Below, piece after piece: positions 32,308 through 42,088 of a stretch of DNA of 64,000 nt. The stretch lies in NCBI GenBank assembly GCA_029228645.1, contig JAPTHR010000009.1, positions 62,001-126,000 of the forward strand, in the 5' to 3' direction. Source of the DNA: Gammaproteobacteria bacterium Milos-ODIII6 (lineage in GTDB: Bacteria > Pseudomonadota > Gammaproteobacteria > Chromatiales > Chromatiaceae). The notes under the pieces were generated by a model that saw only the letters and a list, made by a program, of their open reading frames with translations, had not been told where the DNA came from and did not search any database. Numbering within the stretch: position 1 is the first letter of the stretch; each line of letters begins with the position of its first letter. The translations under genes were made by a program, and so were the position numbers.

Positions 32308-32457
32308 GCAAGAGGGGAGAGTGGCTCGATTTGGAATCGATGATCACCGCGCGGGCAAACGGATGTCAAACCTTTGCCGGGAGGCTGTCGTGCCGTCGTC
32401 CCGCGGCGATCCGGCGTATACTTCATTACAGGTCAGCGATCTATTGGAGAACCTCCC

Positions 32458-32988
32458 ATGAGCGAGTTGAAACCGCCCCACGACCCGATTGACGTGCTGG
32501 GTCAGGCCTACGAAAAGATGTTCGAAACGGTCGCAGAGGACCTTCAGAAAGCCGAGGAGAAAACAGCCCCCCGGCTGCGCGAGTTTATCGCCGGCGCCAA
32601 GGAGAAACTGATGGCGGCGGGCGAGGTCACTGCCGAGGAAGGCGAAAAGCTGGCCAACTACCTGGAACGGGATCTGGTCGATCTCGCCGGGGCGATTGCG
32701 GAGAACGGGCGCGAGCTGCGCGACTGGCTTGGCTTCGAGACTGCCGTGCTGGAGGACTATTTCCTCACGATGCTGAAAACCGCAGCGGACAAGACCGAGG
32801 TGGAATGGCTCAAGTTGAAGATGGAGGCAGCGGCGCGGCGACCGAAGTACAAGACCGGCGAGGTGGTCGCGCCGGGCACCTTCGAATGTGTCGAGTGCGG
32901 TGAGCAGATCCATCTGAAGAAGGCAGGACACCTGCCGCCCTGTCCGAAATGCGCGCACACCGAGTTCAAACGTATCTCCTACGATTGA
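32458..32988 (+). CDS. zinc-ribbon protein (YbeL/DUF1451 type)
   Basis: A 176-residue soluble protein. About 120 residues of charged helix come first (DPIDVLGQAYEKMFETVAEDL, AGEVTAEEGEKLANYLERDL). A C-terminal zinc ribbon follows, with CVEC and CPKC pairs in FECVECGEQIHLKK and PPCPKCAHTEFKR. This matches the YbeL family of unknown function. The start is the ATG following GGAGAACCTCCC. It is on the opposite strand to its left neighbour and 27 bp from the ClC gene. Confidence 0.87.
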   Translation: MSELKPPHDPIDVLGQAYEKMFETVAEDLQKAEEKTAPRLREFIAGAKEKLMAAGEVTAEEGEKLANYLERDLVDLAGAIAENGRELRDWLGFETAVLEDYFLTMLKTAADKTEVEWLKLKMEAAARRPKYKTGEVVAPGTFECVECGEQIHLKKAGHLPPCPKCAHTEFKRISYD

Positions 32989-33015
32989 TGCCCGCACAAG
33001 CCTGAAAGCGCTCCA

Positions 33016-34332
33016 TTGCAGAAGGATCTCATTCGCCTGACCGCGCTGGGTGCGGTCACGGGTCTGCTGGCGGGGTTGGTGGTGCTCGCCTTCCGTTGGG
33101 CGATCGAAACCAGTCAGCGGTCGTTTCTTCCCGGCGGGCAGCTGGGTAACTACGAGGCGCTGCCGGCGTGGGCGATATTGGCCCTGCCGGTGTTGGGTGG
33201 CATGATTTTGGGGCTGGTTTTCGAGCGCCTGCCGGTCAGCCTGCGTTCGGTCGGGATCGTGCACACCCTGCAGCAGTTGCGCCACACGGGGCGACCCAAT
33301 CTGCCTCTGGGGAATGCCGTGGTGCAGTTCTTCGGCGGCTTTTTCGCGATCGTTTCGGGACATTCGGTCGATCGCGAAGGCCCCGGTGTGCATCTCGGTG
33401 CAGCGACCGGGACCTGGGTGGGAGGCCGATCCGACGATGCCGACACCTACACCCTGACGGTTTGCGGCGCGGCAGCGGGTATCGCGGCGGCCTTCAATAC
33501 CCCCCTGGCCGGCATCCTGTTCGTGATCGAGGTGCTCGGGGTGCGTTATCGGGTGGACCGCTTCATACCGGTGCTGGCCGCATCCGTGATCGCCGCCATT
33601 ACGACCCAGCTTGCCTATGGCTCGGCACCGCTGTTCACCGTTGGCGCCGATCTCCAGATGGCATCGCACGACGAGATCCTGGTCCTGGCAGGCCTGGGTC
33701 TGGCGACCGGCGTGGTGGCAGCGGCCTTCATTTATCTCACCGAACAGACCCTGGAGCGCGCCGGACATCTGCGTCCCGCGCTCGGTTTTGCCCTCGCTGG
33801 CCTGGTGACCGGGCTGATCGGATTACTGGTACCTCAGGTGCTGGGTGTCGGTTACGACACACTCAACAACATCCTCAACAACCATCTCGGGCTCTCGGTT
33901 CTGGCCCTGCTGGTGCTTGGCAAAGTGGTTGCGACCGCGGTTGCGATCGGTCTGCGGGTGCCGGGTGGGCTGATCGGCCCGTCGCTCCTGATCGGGGGGG
34001 CGCTGGGCGGGGTGGCCGGCGTGCTGGCGCAGTCGCTTGCGTTTCCCACCGGCAGCGAGGCCTTCTACGCGGCGGTGGGCATGGCCGCCATGATGAGCGC
34101 GGCGCTGCGCGCGCCGCTGGCTGGCCTGATTGCTCTGCTCGAACTGACCAGCAATCCCAGTGTTCTCTTCCCCGGCATGATTTGCATCGTGTTCGCAGAC
34201 CTGGTGGTGCGCCAGCTGCTCGGGAGGGAGTCCATATTCGAACATATCCGCCGCTTGTCCGAGGTGGCCCCGGGGGAAAGGGTTTTACCGAAGGCGGAAG
34301 ACAGGGAGGGGAGCGATCAGGCCGGGCGCTGA
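33016..34332 (+). CDS. ClC-family chloride channel/antiporter
   Basis: An integral membrane ClC protein of 438 residues with about ten hydrophobic segments. The gating-glutamate motif is [10 protein letters not shown] and the third selectivity motif [12 protein letters not shown], both recognisable. The first motif (GSGIP in CLC-ec1) reads SVGIV. The intracellular proton glutamate of antiporters (second Glu of IIEEM) is Val in FVIEVL, as in ClC channels. No CBS domains follow. The start is TTG 33016. It converges on ubiG with a 16-bp overlap. Confidence 0.9.
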   Translation: MQKDLIRLTALGAVTGLLAGLVVLAFRWAIETSQRSFLPGGQLGNYEALPAWAILALPVLGGMILGLVFERLPVSLRSVGIVHTLQQLRHTGRPNLPLGNAVVQFFGGFFAIVSGHSVDREGPGVHLGAATGTWVGGRSDDADTYTLTVCGAAAGIAAAFNTPLAGILFVIEVLGVRYRVDRFIPVLAASVIAAITTQLAYGSAPLFTVGADLQMASHDEILVLAGLGLATGVVAAAFIYLTEQTLERAGHLRPALGFALAGLVTGLIGLLVPQVLGVGYDTLNNILNNHLGLSVLALLVLGKVVATAVAIGLRVPGGLIGPSLLIGGALGGVAGVLAQSLAFPTGSEAFYAAVGMAAMMSAALRAPLAGLIALLELTSNPSVLFPGMICIVFADLVVRQLLGRESIFEHIRRLSEVAPGERVLPKAEDREGSDQAGR

Positions 34333-35027
34333 CAGGCGACCAGGTAATTCACGCTGACGTTCTCTGGGTCGAGGCGGTAGACCTTGGTCAGCGGGTTGTA
34401 GCTCATGCCACTGATGTCTTTGACCTCCAGGGCCGCAGCGCGGGCCCAGCGCACCAGTTCGGAGGGTCGAATGAACTTGGCAAAGTCGTGCGTGCCTCGG
34501 GGCAGCATATTGAGCACGTACTCCGCGCCGATGATGGCGAAGAGATAGGCCTTGGGATTGCGGTTGATGGTCGAGAAGAAGACCTGGCCGCCCGGTTTGA
34601 CCAGGTCGTGGCAGGCGCGGATGACCGATGCCGGATCCGGTACGTGTTCCAGCATTTCCATACAGGTCACGACGTCATAAGCGGCTGGCTCGGCCTCGGC
34701 CAACTCCTCCGCCGGCATGCGTCGGTAGTCGACCTCGAGTCCGGATTCCAGCAGGTGCAGGCGCGCGACCTCGAGCGGCGCCTCGCCCATGTCGATCCCG
34801 GTCACCAGCGCTCCTTGCGCTGCCATGGATTCCGTCAGGATGCCGCCGCCACAACCGACATCCAGGACCCGCTTGCCGTGCAGGCCGGCGCGGCTGTCGA
34901 TGTAATCGAGGCGCAGCGGGTTGATGTCGTGCAGCGGCTTGAACTCGCTGTTGCGGTCCCACCAGCGATCGGCCAATTCCTCGAACTTGCCGACCTCGGC
35001 GTGATCCACGTTCGCGCTGGGGCTCAT
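34317..35027 (-). CDS. ubiG: ubiquinone biosynthesis O-methyltransferase UbiG
   Basis: SAM-dependent methyltransferase catalysing both O-methylations of ubiquinone. It has 236 residues. [29 protein letters not shown] and [13 protein letters not shown] (SAM loop) are the UbiG signatures, with [22 protein letters not shown] following. Its presence indicates aerobic-type ubiquinone respiration. The ubiG-mtaD-mtnA neighbourhood, with mtaD upstream on the same strand, is shared with Pseudomonas. Confidence 0.95.
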   Translation of the reverse strand: MSPSANVDHAEVGKFEELADRWWDRNSEFKPLHDINPLRLDYIDSRAGLHGKRVLDVGCGGGILTESMAAQGALVTGIDMGEAPLEVARLHLLESGLEVDYRRMPAEELAEAEPAAYDVVTCMEMLEHVPDPASVIRACHDLVKPGGQVFFSTINRNPKAYLFAIIGAEYVLNMLPRGTHDFAKFIRPSELVRWARAAALEVKDISGMSYNPLTKVYRLDPENVSVNYLVACQRPA

Positions 35028-35121
35028 GTTGCTGTCTGCTCCCGGGGTTGGGTTGCGTCCGCCCGGCGCCTCAGGTGGTCCGGCGTCGGCGTAGCGGATG
35101 ATCTGACCGGATTATAACGGT

Positions 35122-36435
35122 TCAATCCTGCCCGATGCGCTGACCCCAGCGCGCCGCGTTCAGGGTGATGCCCTGAACGTCCATGCAGTTGACGCGACTG
35201 TTCGATACCAGGCGCTGGCCTGCCACCCAGACATCGCTGACCTGCTCGCGGCCTGCCGCGTAAACAATCTGCGAGACCGGGTTGTAGACCGGCTGCGTCT
35301 GTGGCTGACCGAGGTCGATGGCGCTGATGTCCGCGATTTTGCCCTCCAGCAGGGAGCCGGTCTGCTCAGCCAGCCCAAGCGCCCGCGCGCCATTGAGGGT
35401 GGCCATGCGCAAGACTGTCTCGGCGGGCAGCGCGCTCGGATCTCCGGCCACGCCCTTGCCCAGCAGGGCGGCGGTGCGCATTTCCGAGAGCATGTCGAGG
35501 TCATTGTTGCTGGCGGCGCCGTCGGTCCCGAGGGCGACATTCACCCCGGCACCCAGGAGGCGCTGGACCGGGCAGAAGCCGGAGGCGAGCTTGAGGTTGG
35601 ATTCCGGGCAATGAACCACGCTGGCGCCGCTCTCGGCGACGCTGGCGATCTCCGCGTCGCTCAGATGGGTCATGTGCACAGCGGCGAGCGAGGGGCCGAG
35701 CAGTCCCAGCCTGTTCAGGCGCTCGAGCGGTCGACTGCCATGGGCTTCCATCCCCTGGCGGATCTCATCGTCCGTCTCATGCACGTGCATGTGGACCGGC
35801 AGCTCGAGCTCGTTGGCCAGCACCAGCATGCGTTGCAAGGGCGCGTCAGATACCGAGTAGGGTGCGTGTGGTGCGAAACTGGTACTTACCAGTGGCTCGT
35901 TGCGCAGGCTGTCGTGAACCTCGACCGCTTTGGAGAGATAGCCATCGGTGTCCTCCGCCCAGGCAGACGGGTAGTCGATCAGTATCAGACCGATGACGCT
36001 GCGTATCCCGGCCTCGGCCGCCACCCGGGCGGTGATGTCCGGGAAAAAGTACATGTCGTTGAAGCAGGTCGTACCGCCGCGCAGCATCTCGGCGACCGCC
36101 AGGCGGGTGCCGTCGGCGATGAATTCCTCGTGCGCCCACTTGGATTCGGCCGGCCAGATGTGGTTCTGTAACCAGTCCATCAGGGGCAGGTCGTCGGCCA
36201 GTCCGCGGAACAGACTCATCGCGGCATGCGTATGCGCGTTCACCAGCCCCGGAATCAGTGCATGCCGGGGCAGGTCGACGGTACGCGCGGCGGTGAACTG
36301 CTCGCGTGCCTCTGCGGTCGGCAGAATCGCGTGGATACGCCCGTTTTCGATGGCGATGCTGTGCTGATCCCGGACCGGATGCCCGGGTTCCACCGGTATC
36401 ACCCAGCGGGCGTTGATCAGGGATTCGACTTGCAT
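35122..36435 (-). CDS. mtaD: 5-methylthioadenosine/S-adenosylhomocysteine deaminase (TRZ/ATZ family)
   Basis: Amidohydrolase of 437 residues that deaminates MTA/SAH-type nucleosides. NAHTHAAMSLFRGLADDLPLMDWL holds the HxH zinc ligands, APHAPYSVSDAPL the third, HVHET the next and LGTDGAASNNDLDM the catalytic aspartate. The start is M of MQVESLINARWVIPVEPG; 48 upstream codons are non-family. It is divergent from mtnA with a 97-bp gap. With mtnA it implies salvage of methylthioadenosine via methylthioinosine. Confidence 0.9.
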   Translation of the reverse strand: MQVESLINARWVIPVEPGHPVRDQHSIAIENGRIHAILPTAEAREQFTAARTVDLPRHALIPGLVNAHTHAAMSLFRGLADDLPLMDWLQNHIWPAESKWAHEEFIADGTRLAVAEMLRGGTTCFNDMYFFPDITARVAAEAGIRSVIGLILIDYPSAWAEDTDGYLSKAVEVHDSLRNEPLVSTSFAPHAPYSVSDAPLQRMLVLANELELPVHMHVHETDDEIRQGMEAHGSRPLERLNRLGLLGPSLAAVHMTHLSDAEIASVAESGASVVHCPESNLKLASGFCPVQRLLGAGVNVALGTDGAASNNDLDMLSEMRTAALLGKGVAGDPSALPAETVLRMATLNGARALGLAEQTGSLLEGKIADISAIDLGQPQTQPVYNPVSQIVYAAGREQVSDVWVAGQRLVSNSRVNCMDVQGITLNAARWGQRIGQD

Positions 36436-36532
36436 GGAACTGATGCTCAAATAATTGCAACGCGGCAAGTTACCGCATGCTTGCGAAAAGATACAATCTG
36501 CGCCTGTTTTCCCAATACGCCGCTCCGGAACC

Positions 36533-37591
36533 ATGCGATCGTTGACACTCGATGTTGCCGTTAACGCGGACAGCGCCATTCTCTGGCACGACGATGCCCT
36601 GCACCTGCTCGATCAGCGCAGGCTTCCCCTGCGTGAGCTGTTCATTCGCTGCGAGTCGGCGGTCGAGACGGCCGTCGCGATTCGCGCCATGGTGGTGCGC
36701 GGCGCGCCCGCGATAGGGATTGCGGCCGCTTACGGGGTGGCGCTCGCGGCCCGCCAGCGTTTCCAGGAATCCGGCGCGCACTGGCGGCGCGCATTGGAGT
36801 CGGATCTGGAAGTGCTTGCCGAATCACGGCCGACTGCGGTCAACCTGTTCTGGGCGTTGGCGCACTGCCGAAGCAGGCTGGACGACATCCAGGGAGACCC
36901 TTTCCCCCCGATGCTTGCCGAGGCGCGTGCGCTGCACGCGGCAGACCGCGCAATGAACCGACGCATGGGGGAATTCGGTGCTGCCCTGATCGAATCCGGC
37001 GCGGCGGTCATCACCCACTGTAATACCGGGGGGCTGGCGACCGGTGGACACGGCACGGCCCTGGGGGTGATCCGCACCGCTTTCGCACAGGGCCGGATCG
37101 ATCGCGTGTTCGCCGACGAAACACGCCCCTGGCTGCAGGGCGCGCGCCTGACCGCCTGGGAACTGGTGCGCGATGACATCCCGGTGGCCCTGATGGCGGA
37201 CGGCGCGGCCGCTGCGCGCATGGCGGCAGGCGGCATCGGCTGGGTGATCGTGGGATCGGACCGGATCGCCGCCAATGGCGACGTGGCCAACAAGATCGGC
37301 ACCTATGCGCTCGCGCTGGCGGCGCGTCATCACGGGGTCGGTTTCATGGTGGCTGCACCGACCTCGACCATCGATCCGGAGACACCCACCGGCGACGCGA
37401 TACCCATCGAGACCCGGTCCGCGGAAGAGGTGCTCGAATGCGCTGGACAGCGCGTGGCGGCCGAGGGGGCGGACGCCTGGAACCCGGTGTTCGATGTCAC
37501 CCCCGCGGCGCTGGTGGACGCGATCGTCACGGAGAAGGGGGTTATCCGTAATCCCGACCCCGAGCGGATCGCACAACATCTATCCGCTTAG
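36533..37591 (+). CDS. mtnA: methylthioribose-1-phosphate isomerase
   Basis: Converts methylthioribose 1-phosphate to methylthioribulose 1-phosphate in methionine salvage. 352 residues. [27 protein letters not shown] (catalytic Cys) and [18 protein letters not shown] (catalytic Asp) are the family motifs. ATG 36533 is chosen where similarity starts. TACAAT at 36492-36497 may be its -10 element. The 3' end overlaps the opposite-strand unknown gene by 12 bp. Confidence 0.95.
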   Translation: MRSLTLDVAVNADSAILWHDDALHLLDQRRLPLRELFIRCESAVETAVAIRAMVVRGAPAIGIAAAYGVALAARQRFQESGAHWRRALESDLEVLAESRPTAVNLFWALAHCRSRLDDIQGDPFPPMLAEARALHAADRAMNRRMGEFGAALIESGAAVITHCNTGGLATGGHGTALGVIRTAFAQGRIDRVFADETRPWLQGARLTAWELVRDDIPVALMADGAAAARMAAGGIGWVIVGSDRIAANGDVANKIGTYALALAARHHGVGFMVAAPTSTIDPETPTGDAIPIETRSAEEVLECAGQRVAAEGADAWNPVFDVTPAALVDAIVTEKGVIRNPDPERIAQHLSA

Positions 37592-38242
37592 GTCGGTGTC
37601 ATCGGCGTTGTTTTCTTTACGCTCCGGTGACAGGGGCGTCGCAGTCCCGCTGTCCCATTGCTTCCGGATCCTCAGCAGTCCCCGACGATAGGCCTCGGCA
37701 TCCCCGAATTCGAAGAAACCTTCCACCCGAAGGTTCGCCCCGTTGGCGCGCCGCGCATGTTTGATCGGACACCAGTACTGCTCGGTCCGCGCCACGATCT
37801 CGTGGGTGTAGGCAATCACCCCGCTGCTGTAGCCGCAGTAGACGCAATTGAGCTTTTCGATCGCGTTCAGGTAGGGCAGTTGATGGCGGTCGACAATGAG
37901 GTAATCGCGGCGCCTGACACGCGGTATGCGATAGGCGCGAAAACATATCTGCTGGAAGATGGTCACGCCGGCATCGAGCAGTACGATCGGCACAAACATC
38001 AGGTAGATCACCGGCGCGGTGATCAGGTGGCGGGGTGGCGCCGTCAGTACATAGCGCAACAGGCCCTGGCGGTAACGCCGTTGCAGTTCGCGCATCCCCT
38101 GTTCGAAGCGGACCCGCCCCTGGCGCACGCTGTAGTGAAACTGGCTGCGTTTCTCCTCCAGCAGGCGATCGATCTCGTCGGCCAGTTCCTGCTGGGTGGC
38201 CTGCAGGTGCTGCAGCAGTTCGTCGATGCGATTGTTGTCCAT
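37580..38242 (-). CDS. conserved membrane-associated protein of unknown function
   Basis: A 220-residue protein. The N-terminal coiled-coil ([30 protein letters not shown]) is followed by one or two membrane segments ([21 protein letters not shown]). A C-terminal domain has [33 protein letters not shown], in which CVYC and a downstream Cys could bind a metal. I have seen the NCVYCGY...WCPIKHA block in other proteobacterial proteins but know no function. It stands between mtnA and the beta-CASP nuclease. Confidence 0.72.
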   Translation of the reverse strand: MDNNRIDELLQHLQATQQELADEIDRLLEEKRSQFHYSVRQGRVRFEQGMRELQRRYRQGLLRYVLTAPPRHLITAPVIYLMFVPIVLLDAGVTIFQQICFRAYRIPRVRRRDYLIVDRHQLPYLNAIEKLNCVYCGYSSGVIAYTHEIVARTEQYWCPIKHARRANGANLRVEGFFEFGDAEAYRRGLLRIRKQWDSGTATPLSPERKENNADDTDLSG

Positions 38243-38385
38243 GCGTTGTTTTTCTGCCTTGGATGCTGGTGAAGCCCGGGCCGAACGCTGTCAGTCCGGC
38301 TCTATATCGGTTCGCGGGGGGGCGTGTTACCGGTGGCGACAGCAAGACCGCTTGCGCGACCTCGGGTTGTCGCTTCTGCCCGATG

Positions 38386-39777
38386 TCAGATATCGAAGGA
38401 TTCGTGTTTTTTTGGCATCACCACCCTGTGCGAGTGGAGTTGCCCGGCGAGCGCCTGCATCGCCTCGGGTTCACCGTGTACCAGGAAGGTCGTCTCCGGG
38501 TTGCCGGTCTGCCGATGCCATTGCAGCAGCCTTTGATTGTCCGCGTGCGCGGAGAATCCGCCGATCGTGTACACCTTGGCATGCACCGGCAGGTCCTCGC
38601 CAAACAGCCGTACACTCTTCGCCCCGTCCACGATGCGTCGTCCCAGGGTTCCCACCGCGGCATACCCAACGAAAACGATGCTGCTGTCGCGTCGCCACAG
38701 GTTGTGCTTGAGGTGATGGCGTACCCGCCCGCCGGTGCACATGCCGCTGCCGGCGATAATCACGGCGCCACCGCTGATCCGGTTGATGGCCATGGATTCC
38801 GCGGTCTCACGGGTCATGTGCAGGCCGGGGAGGCCGAAGGGATCCCGGCCGCTGCCGAACAGCTTTGCGGTCTCCTCGTTATAGCACTCGGGGTGTCGCT
38901 GGAAGATCTCGGTGGCGGAAATCGCCATCGGTGAATCCAGGAACACCTGCATGCTGCCAGGTAATACGCCGTCATGTACCCCTTGGCGCAGGTAGTAGAG
39001 GATCTCCTGGCTGCGCTCCAGGGCGAAGCTCGGAATGATGACGTTGCCGCCGCGTTGGAAGGTGTCCTTTATCGCGTCGTAGAGCTCGTGGATCGAGGGG
39101 TCGAGTTGCTTGTGTGGCCGGTCGCCGTAGGTCGACTCCATGACGACGATATCGGCCTGCGGTGGGTCGGCGGGGTCGCGCAGGATGGGGCGGTTTCCCT
39201 GCCCGAGGTCGCCGGAGAACAGGATTCGTTTTTTTCCCTTGCCGTGCCCGGCTTCCACCAGGATGCAGGCGGAACCCAGGATGTGTCCGGCGTCCAGGAA
39301 GGTGACCCTGACATAGTCGTCCAGATCCAGCGGCTCACCCAGCCGCACCGTGCGCCCGAAATAGTCGAGCGCATTGAGCGCATCGAGCGTGTCGTACAGC
39401 GGTTCTATCCCCTCCGCCTGGCGGTTGTGGCGTCGTGCCTTGCGGTTTTGCCACTCGGCATCCTCTTCCTGGAGATGGGCCGCGTCCAGCATCACCAGGC
39501 GCGCCAGTTCGCGGCTGGCGGCGGTGGTGATGATCTCGCCGCGAAAGCCGCGCTTGGCCAGCAGGGGGACGCGTCCACAGTGATCCAGGTGGGCGTGGGT
39601 CAGCAGCAGGTAGTCGACCTCGGCCGGATCGAAGCCGAAATCACCGGCGTTGTCCTCCTCGATCTCGCGGCTGCCCTGGAAGAGGCCGCAGTCGATCAGC
39701 AGTCGCTTGTCGCCGATCTGTAATTGGTGGCAGGAGCCGGTGACTTCCTGGGCCGCACCGTGAAAAGAGATTCTCAT
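38386..39777 (-). CDS. beta-CASP metallo-beta-lactamase ribonuclease
   Basis: A 463-residue RNA-processing MBL protein. The MBL part has LTHAHLDHCGR (HxHxDH), DAGHILGSA and SGDLGQ. The beta-CASP insertion follows (GNVIIPSFALERSQEILYYLRQ), then the RNA-specificity C-terminus VYTIGGFSAHADNQRLLQWH. The closest described groups are CPSF-73-like and YSH1-like bacterial exonucleases. The RNA target is unknown. It is transcribed leftward on its own. Confidence 0.87.
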   Translation of the reverse strand: MRISFHGAAQEVTGSCHQLQIGDKRLLIDCGLFQGSREIEEDNAGDFGFDPAEVDYLLLTHAHLDHCGRVPLLAKRGFRGEIITTAASRELARLVMLDAAHLQEEDAEWQNRKARRHNRQAEGIEPLYDTLDALNALDYFGRTVRLGEPLDLDDYVRVTFLDAGHILGSACILVEAGHGKGKKRILFSGDLGQGNRPILRDPADPPQADIVVMESTYGDRPHKQLDPSIHELYDAIKDTFQRGGNVIIPSFALERSQEILYYLRQGVHDGVLPGSMQVFLDSPMAISATEIFQRHPECYNEETAKLFGSGRDPFGLPGLHMTRETAESMAINRISGGAVIIAGSGMCTGGRVRHHLKHNLWRRDSSIVFVGYAAVGTLGRRIVDGAKSVRLFGEDLPVHAKVYTIGGFSAHADNQRLLQWHRQTGNPETTFLVHGEPEAMQALAGQLHSHRVVMPKKHESFDI

Positions 39778-39796
39778 TGTTCCTCCGGGTTGTTAT

Positions 39797-39839
39797 TACC
39801 CCTTCCCCCTCCCGAGGGGGAAGGTTGGGATGGGGGTGG
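39797..39839. repeat. dispersed palindromic repeat, copy 2
   Basis: Second copy of the unit at 26751-26793, two mismatches in 43 bp, with arms CCTTCCCCCTC and GAGGGGGAAGG around a 2-bp centre. It lies in the gap before the pilin operon. Apart from this, 39778-40062 shows no gene and no clear promoter. Confidence 0.8.
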
Positions 39840-40062
39840 CTGCAATCATTACTGAAAGGCTGGCGCCAGGCGCGAACTAATCTGAATCAATCCTCGCCGG
39901 GGCCAGCCCGGACCAGCCTTGGGCGCGGGAGGCGCTCCCGGATGGTAACCTGCTTCCCTTTCGCGCGCCTGCATCAAGGGCCTGGTTGCCGCTCATCGGC
40001 TTTCCGCTCCTGTTCGTCAGTGGAACCGGGAAAGCGATCTGGTCATGAGGTATACAGAATCA

Positions 40063-40626
40063 ATGAAAAAGGCCGAAAAAATGAAAGGCTTTACCATTAT
40101 CGAGTTGATGGTGGTTTTGGTGGTTGCATCGATTCTCTTGGGGGTTGGAGTGCCGAGTTTTGTCGGGATGATGAAAAATAATCGGCTGGCAACCGCCGCC
40201 AACAACGTTGCGGCTTCGATCAATTATGCACGAGGCGAAGCCATTGCGCGGGGCCAGCGCGTCAAGGCGTGCAAAAGTGCGGATGGATTCGACTGCACCG
40301 CCGACGATGATTGGGAGCAGGGTTGGGTCGTGATGGTGGACGACGATAACGACGGGACGCCCGACGATATCGATGGCGATGGCAATGATGGTCCGGCGCT
40401 CCGGGTGTTCGGAGAGGTGAGTGGGGATATTTCGATCGTGGGGGTCACCGACAGCGATGACAACATGTCCTTTATAGGCAACGGAAGAAGCGTATCGGAT
40501 GTGATTCAAACGGTCACTCTCTGCGATGACCGCAGCGGTGATTTCGGCTGGCGCCTGGACCTGGGTGCGGACGGTCGCCTGACTGTTATCGGCTATGACG
40601 CTGCTGGAAAGGTGACCTGCCCATGA
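40063..40626 (+). CDS. type IV minor pilin, FimT/FimU-GspH type
   Basis: Pseudopilin with a class III leader cut at KG^FTIIELMVVLVVASILLGVGVPSF, including the conserved Glu5. The remaining ~155 residues form a GspH/FimT-type globular domain with an Asp-rich VDDDNDGTPDDIDGDGND loop that could bind calcium. It is the first gene of the minor-pilin operon. Starts at 40045, 40063 or 40081 are all possible; the last has AAGG at good spacing but leaves only a 3-residue leader. Its 3' end overlaps pilV. Confidence 0.86.
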   Translation: MKKAEKMKGFTIIELMVVLVVASILLGVGVPSFVGMMKNNRLATAANNVAASINYARGEAIARGQRVKACKSADGFDCTADDDWEQGWVVMVDDDNDGTPDDIDGDGNDGPALRVFGEVSGDISIVGVTDSDDNMSFIGNGRSVSDVIQTVTLCDDRSGDFGWRLDLGADGRLTVIGYDAAGKVTCP

Positions 40627-41066
40627 TGCGACAAGAGGGTTTCTCTCTGCTGGAGGTCATGATAGCGGTGTTCGTGCTCGCGATCGGTCTGCTGGGTGTG
40701 GCTGGCTTGCAGTTGGTCAGCATGAAGAGCGGCCAGAGCGCCTTTCTGCGATCCCAGGCGACCCTTTTGGCCTACACCATCGTGGACGATATTCGCGCCA
40801 ACCGGCCCAATGTGAGCGACTATGCAATCGCGTTGTCGGATACCTCGAGTAGTGCTTCGGGCCTGGCAGGGGATGACGTGGACGACTGGCTGGGGGATCT
40901 GGCTGGGGAACTGCCATCGGGCGACGGTTCGGTAGTCATCAATGGCAGCCGGATCACAGTTTGCGTTGAGTGGGATGACCGGATACCAAAACCGACCGGC
41001 TATGTAAATAGATGTGACGCAAACGACAACACCAGGTCCTCTGCACTCATAGAATCGGACGTATGA
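40623..41066 (+). CDS. pilV: type IV pilus minor pilin PilV
   Basis: 147 residues. Leader MMRQEG^FSLLEVMIAVFVLAIGLLGVAGLQL, the PilV/GspI-type N-terminus with Glu5, then SMKSGQSAFLRSQATLLAYTIVDDIRANR, typical of PilV. The minor pilins prime pilus assembly together with PilY1. Start and stop overlap the neighbours by 4 bp. Confidence 0.88.
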   Translation: MMRQEGFSLLEVMIAVFVLAIGLLGVAGLQLVSMKSGQSAFLRSQATLLAYTIVDDIRANRPNVSDYAIALSDTSSSASGLAGDDVDDWLGDLAGELPSGDGSVVINGSRITVCVEWDDRIPKPTGYVNRCDANDNTRSSALIESDV

Positions 41067-42088
41067 ATATTCGAAGCGCCAAGTTAGACGTGTTGTCGAT
41101 TCAACGGGGGTTGGGCCTGGTGGAGCTCATGATCGCGATGGTCATCGGCCTGGTGCTGATCGGTGGTGTTATCCAGATCTTCGCCAGCAACAAGCAGGGC
41201 TATATCACCCATGAAGCCCTATCGCGCATCCAGGAAAACGGCCGCTACGCGATGGAGATCATGTCGCGTAATGTGCGCATGGCAGGCTTTACGGGTTGCG
41301 CCGCACTGGATACGGCTGAGCCGAACATCATCGCGAACAACCCTCCCCAGGGCGGTCTGACTGCATCAACAGCCGTGCTTGGTCATGAGTACAACGGGAG
41401 CAGCTGGACGCCGAGTTACTCTGGCACGCCGCCCAGCGGCGCTGGCGGCGTGGTTGCGGGCTCCGACCTGATCAACGTCAACCGGGGCGCCGACTGTGGC
41501 GCCTATCTGGTCGGCAACATGGCCACAGACAACGCCAACCTCCAGATCAACGACGACAACACCTGCAATTTCCAGGCGGATGATGTTCTCATCATCAGCG
41601 ATTGCGCCTCGACCGATATCTTCCGTGCGAGCAGTGTGTCGAGTGGAGCCAGCAAGATCACCATCGCACATGCAAACAACGTGAACACAAGCAACCGCCT
41701 GAGCAAGGCTTACGGTGAAGACGCGCGCATCTTCAAGCTTTCCACCTACGATTACTATGTGGCGCTGAACGCCAGTAGCGAGCCTTCTCTGTATGTGCGC
41801 GAAGACAACGTCGAGAGTGAGTTGGTCGAAGGGGTGGAGGACATGCAGATTACTTATGGCCTGGACACAGACGGTGACCGGGCGGTAGACAGCTACGTGG
41901 ACGCCGACGCCTCGGGGCTCGATTGGAGCGAGGTTGTCAGTGTTCGTATTCAACTGGGTCTGCGTTCGATCTCTGACAATATCGCTATCAACAGCAGTAC
42001 CTACAGCTTCAACGGCGCCAATGAAACCAACCGGCGCCTGCGCAAGAACATGCGTGCCACCATCGGGGTAAGGAATCGGCTGCCATGA
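41063..42088 (+). CDS. pilW: type IV pilus minor pilin PilW
   Basis: 341 residues, the expected size for PilW. The leader ends QRG^LGLVELMIAMVIGLVLIGGVIQIF with Glu in the right place and Leu instead of Phe at +1. ASNKQGYITHEALSRIQENGRYAMEIMSRNVRMAGFTGC is the PilW signature. The end RLRKNMRATIGVRNRLP is also typical. It is coupled on both sides by ATGA overlaps. Confidence 0.9.
   Translation: MNIRSAKLDVLSIQRGLGLVELMIAMVIGLVLIGGVIQIFASNKQGYITHEALSRIQENGRYAMEIMSRNVRMAGFTGCAALDTAEPNIIANNPPQGGLTASTAVLGHEYNGSSWTPSYSGTPPSGAGGVVAGSDLINVNRGADCGAYLVGNMATDNANLQINDDNTCNFQADDVLIISDCASTDIFRASSVSSGASKITIAHANNVNTSNRLSKAYGEDARIFKLSTYDYYVALNASSEPSLYVREDNVESELVEGVEDMQITYGLDTDGDRAVDSYVDADASGLDWSEVVSVRIQLGLRSISDNIAINSSTYSFNGANETNRRLRKNMRATIGVRNRLP

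Noticed and set aside
33168-35117. A 649-codon rightward frame across the ClC and ubiG genes
   Set aside because: It runs out of frame through one clear gene and antisense to another; its translation is Arg/Gly/Pro-rich with no family signature.
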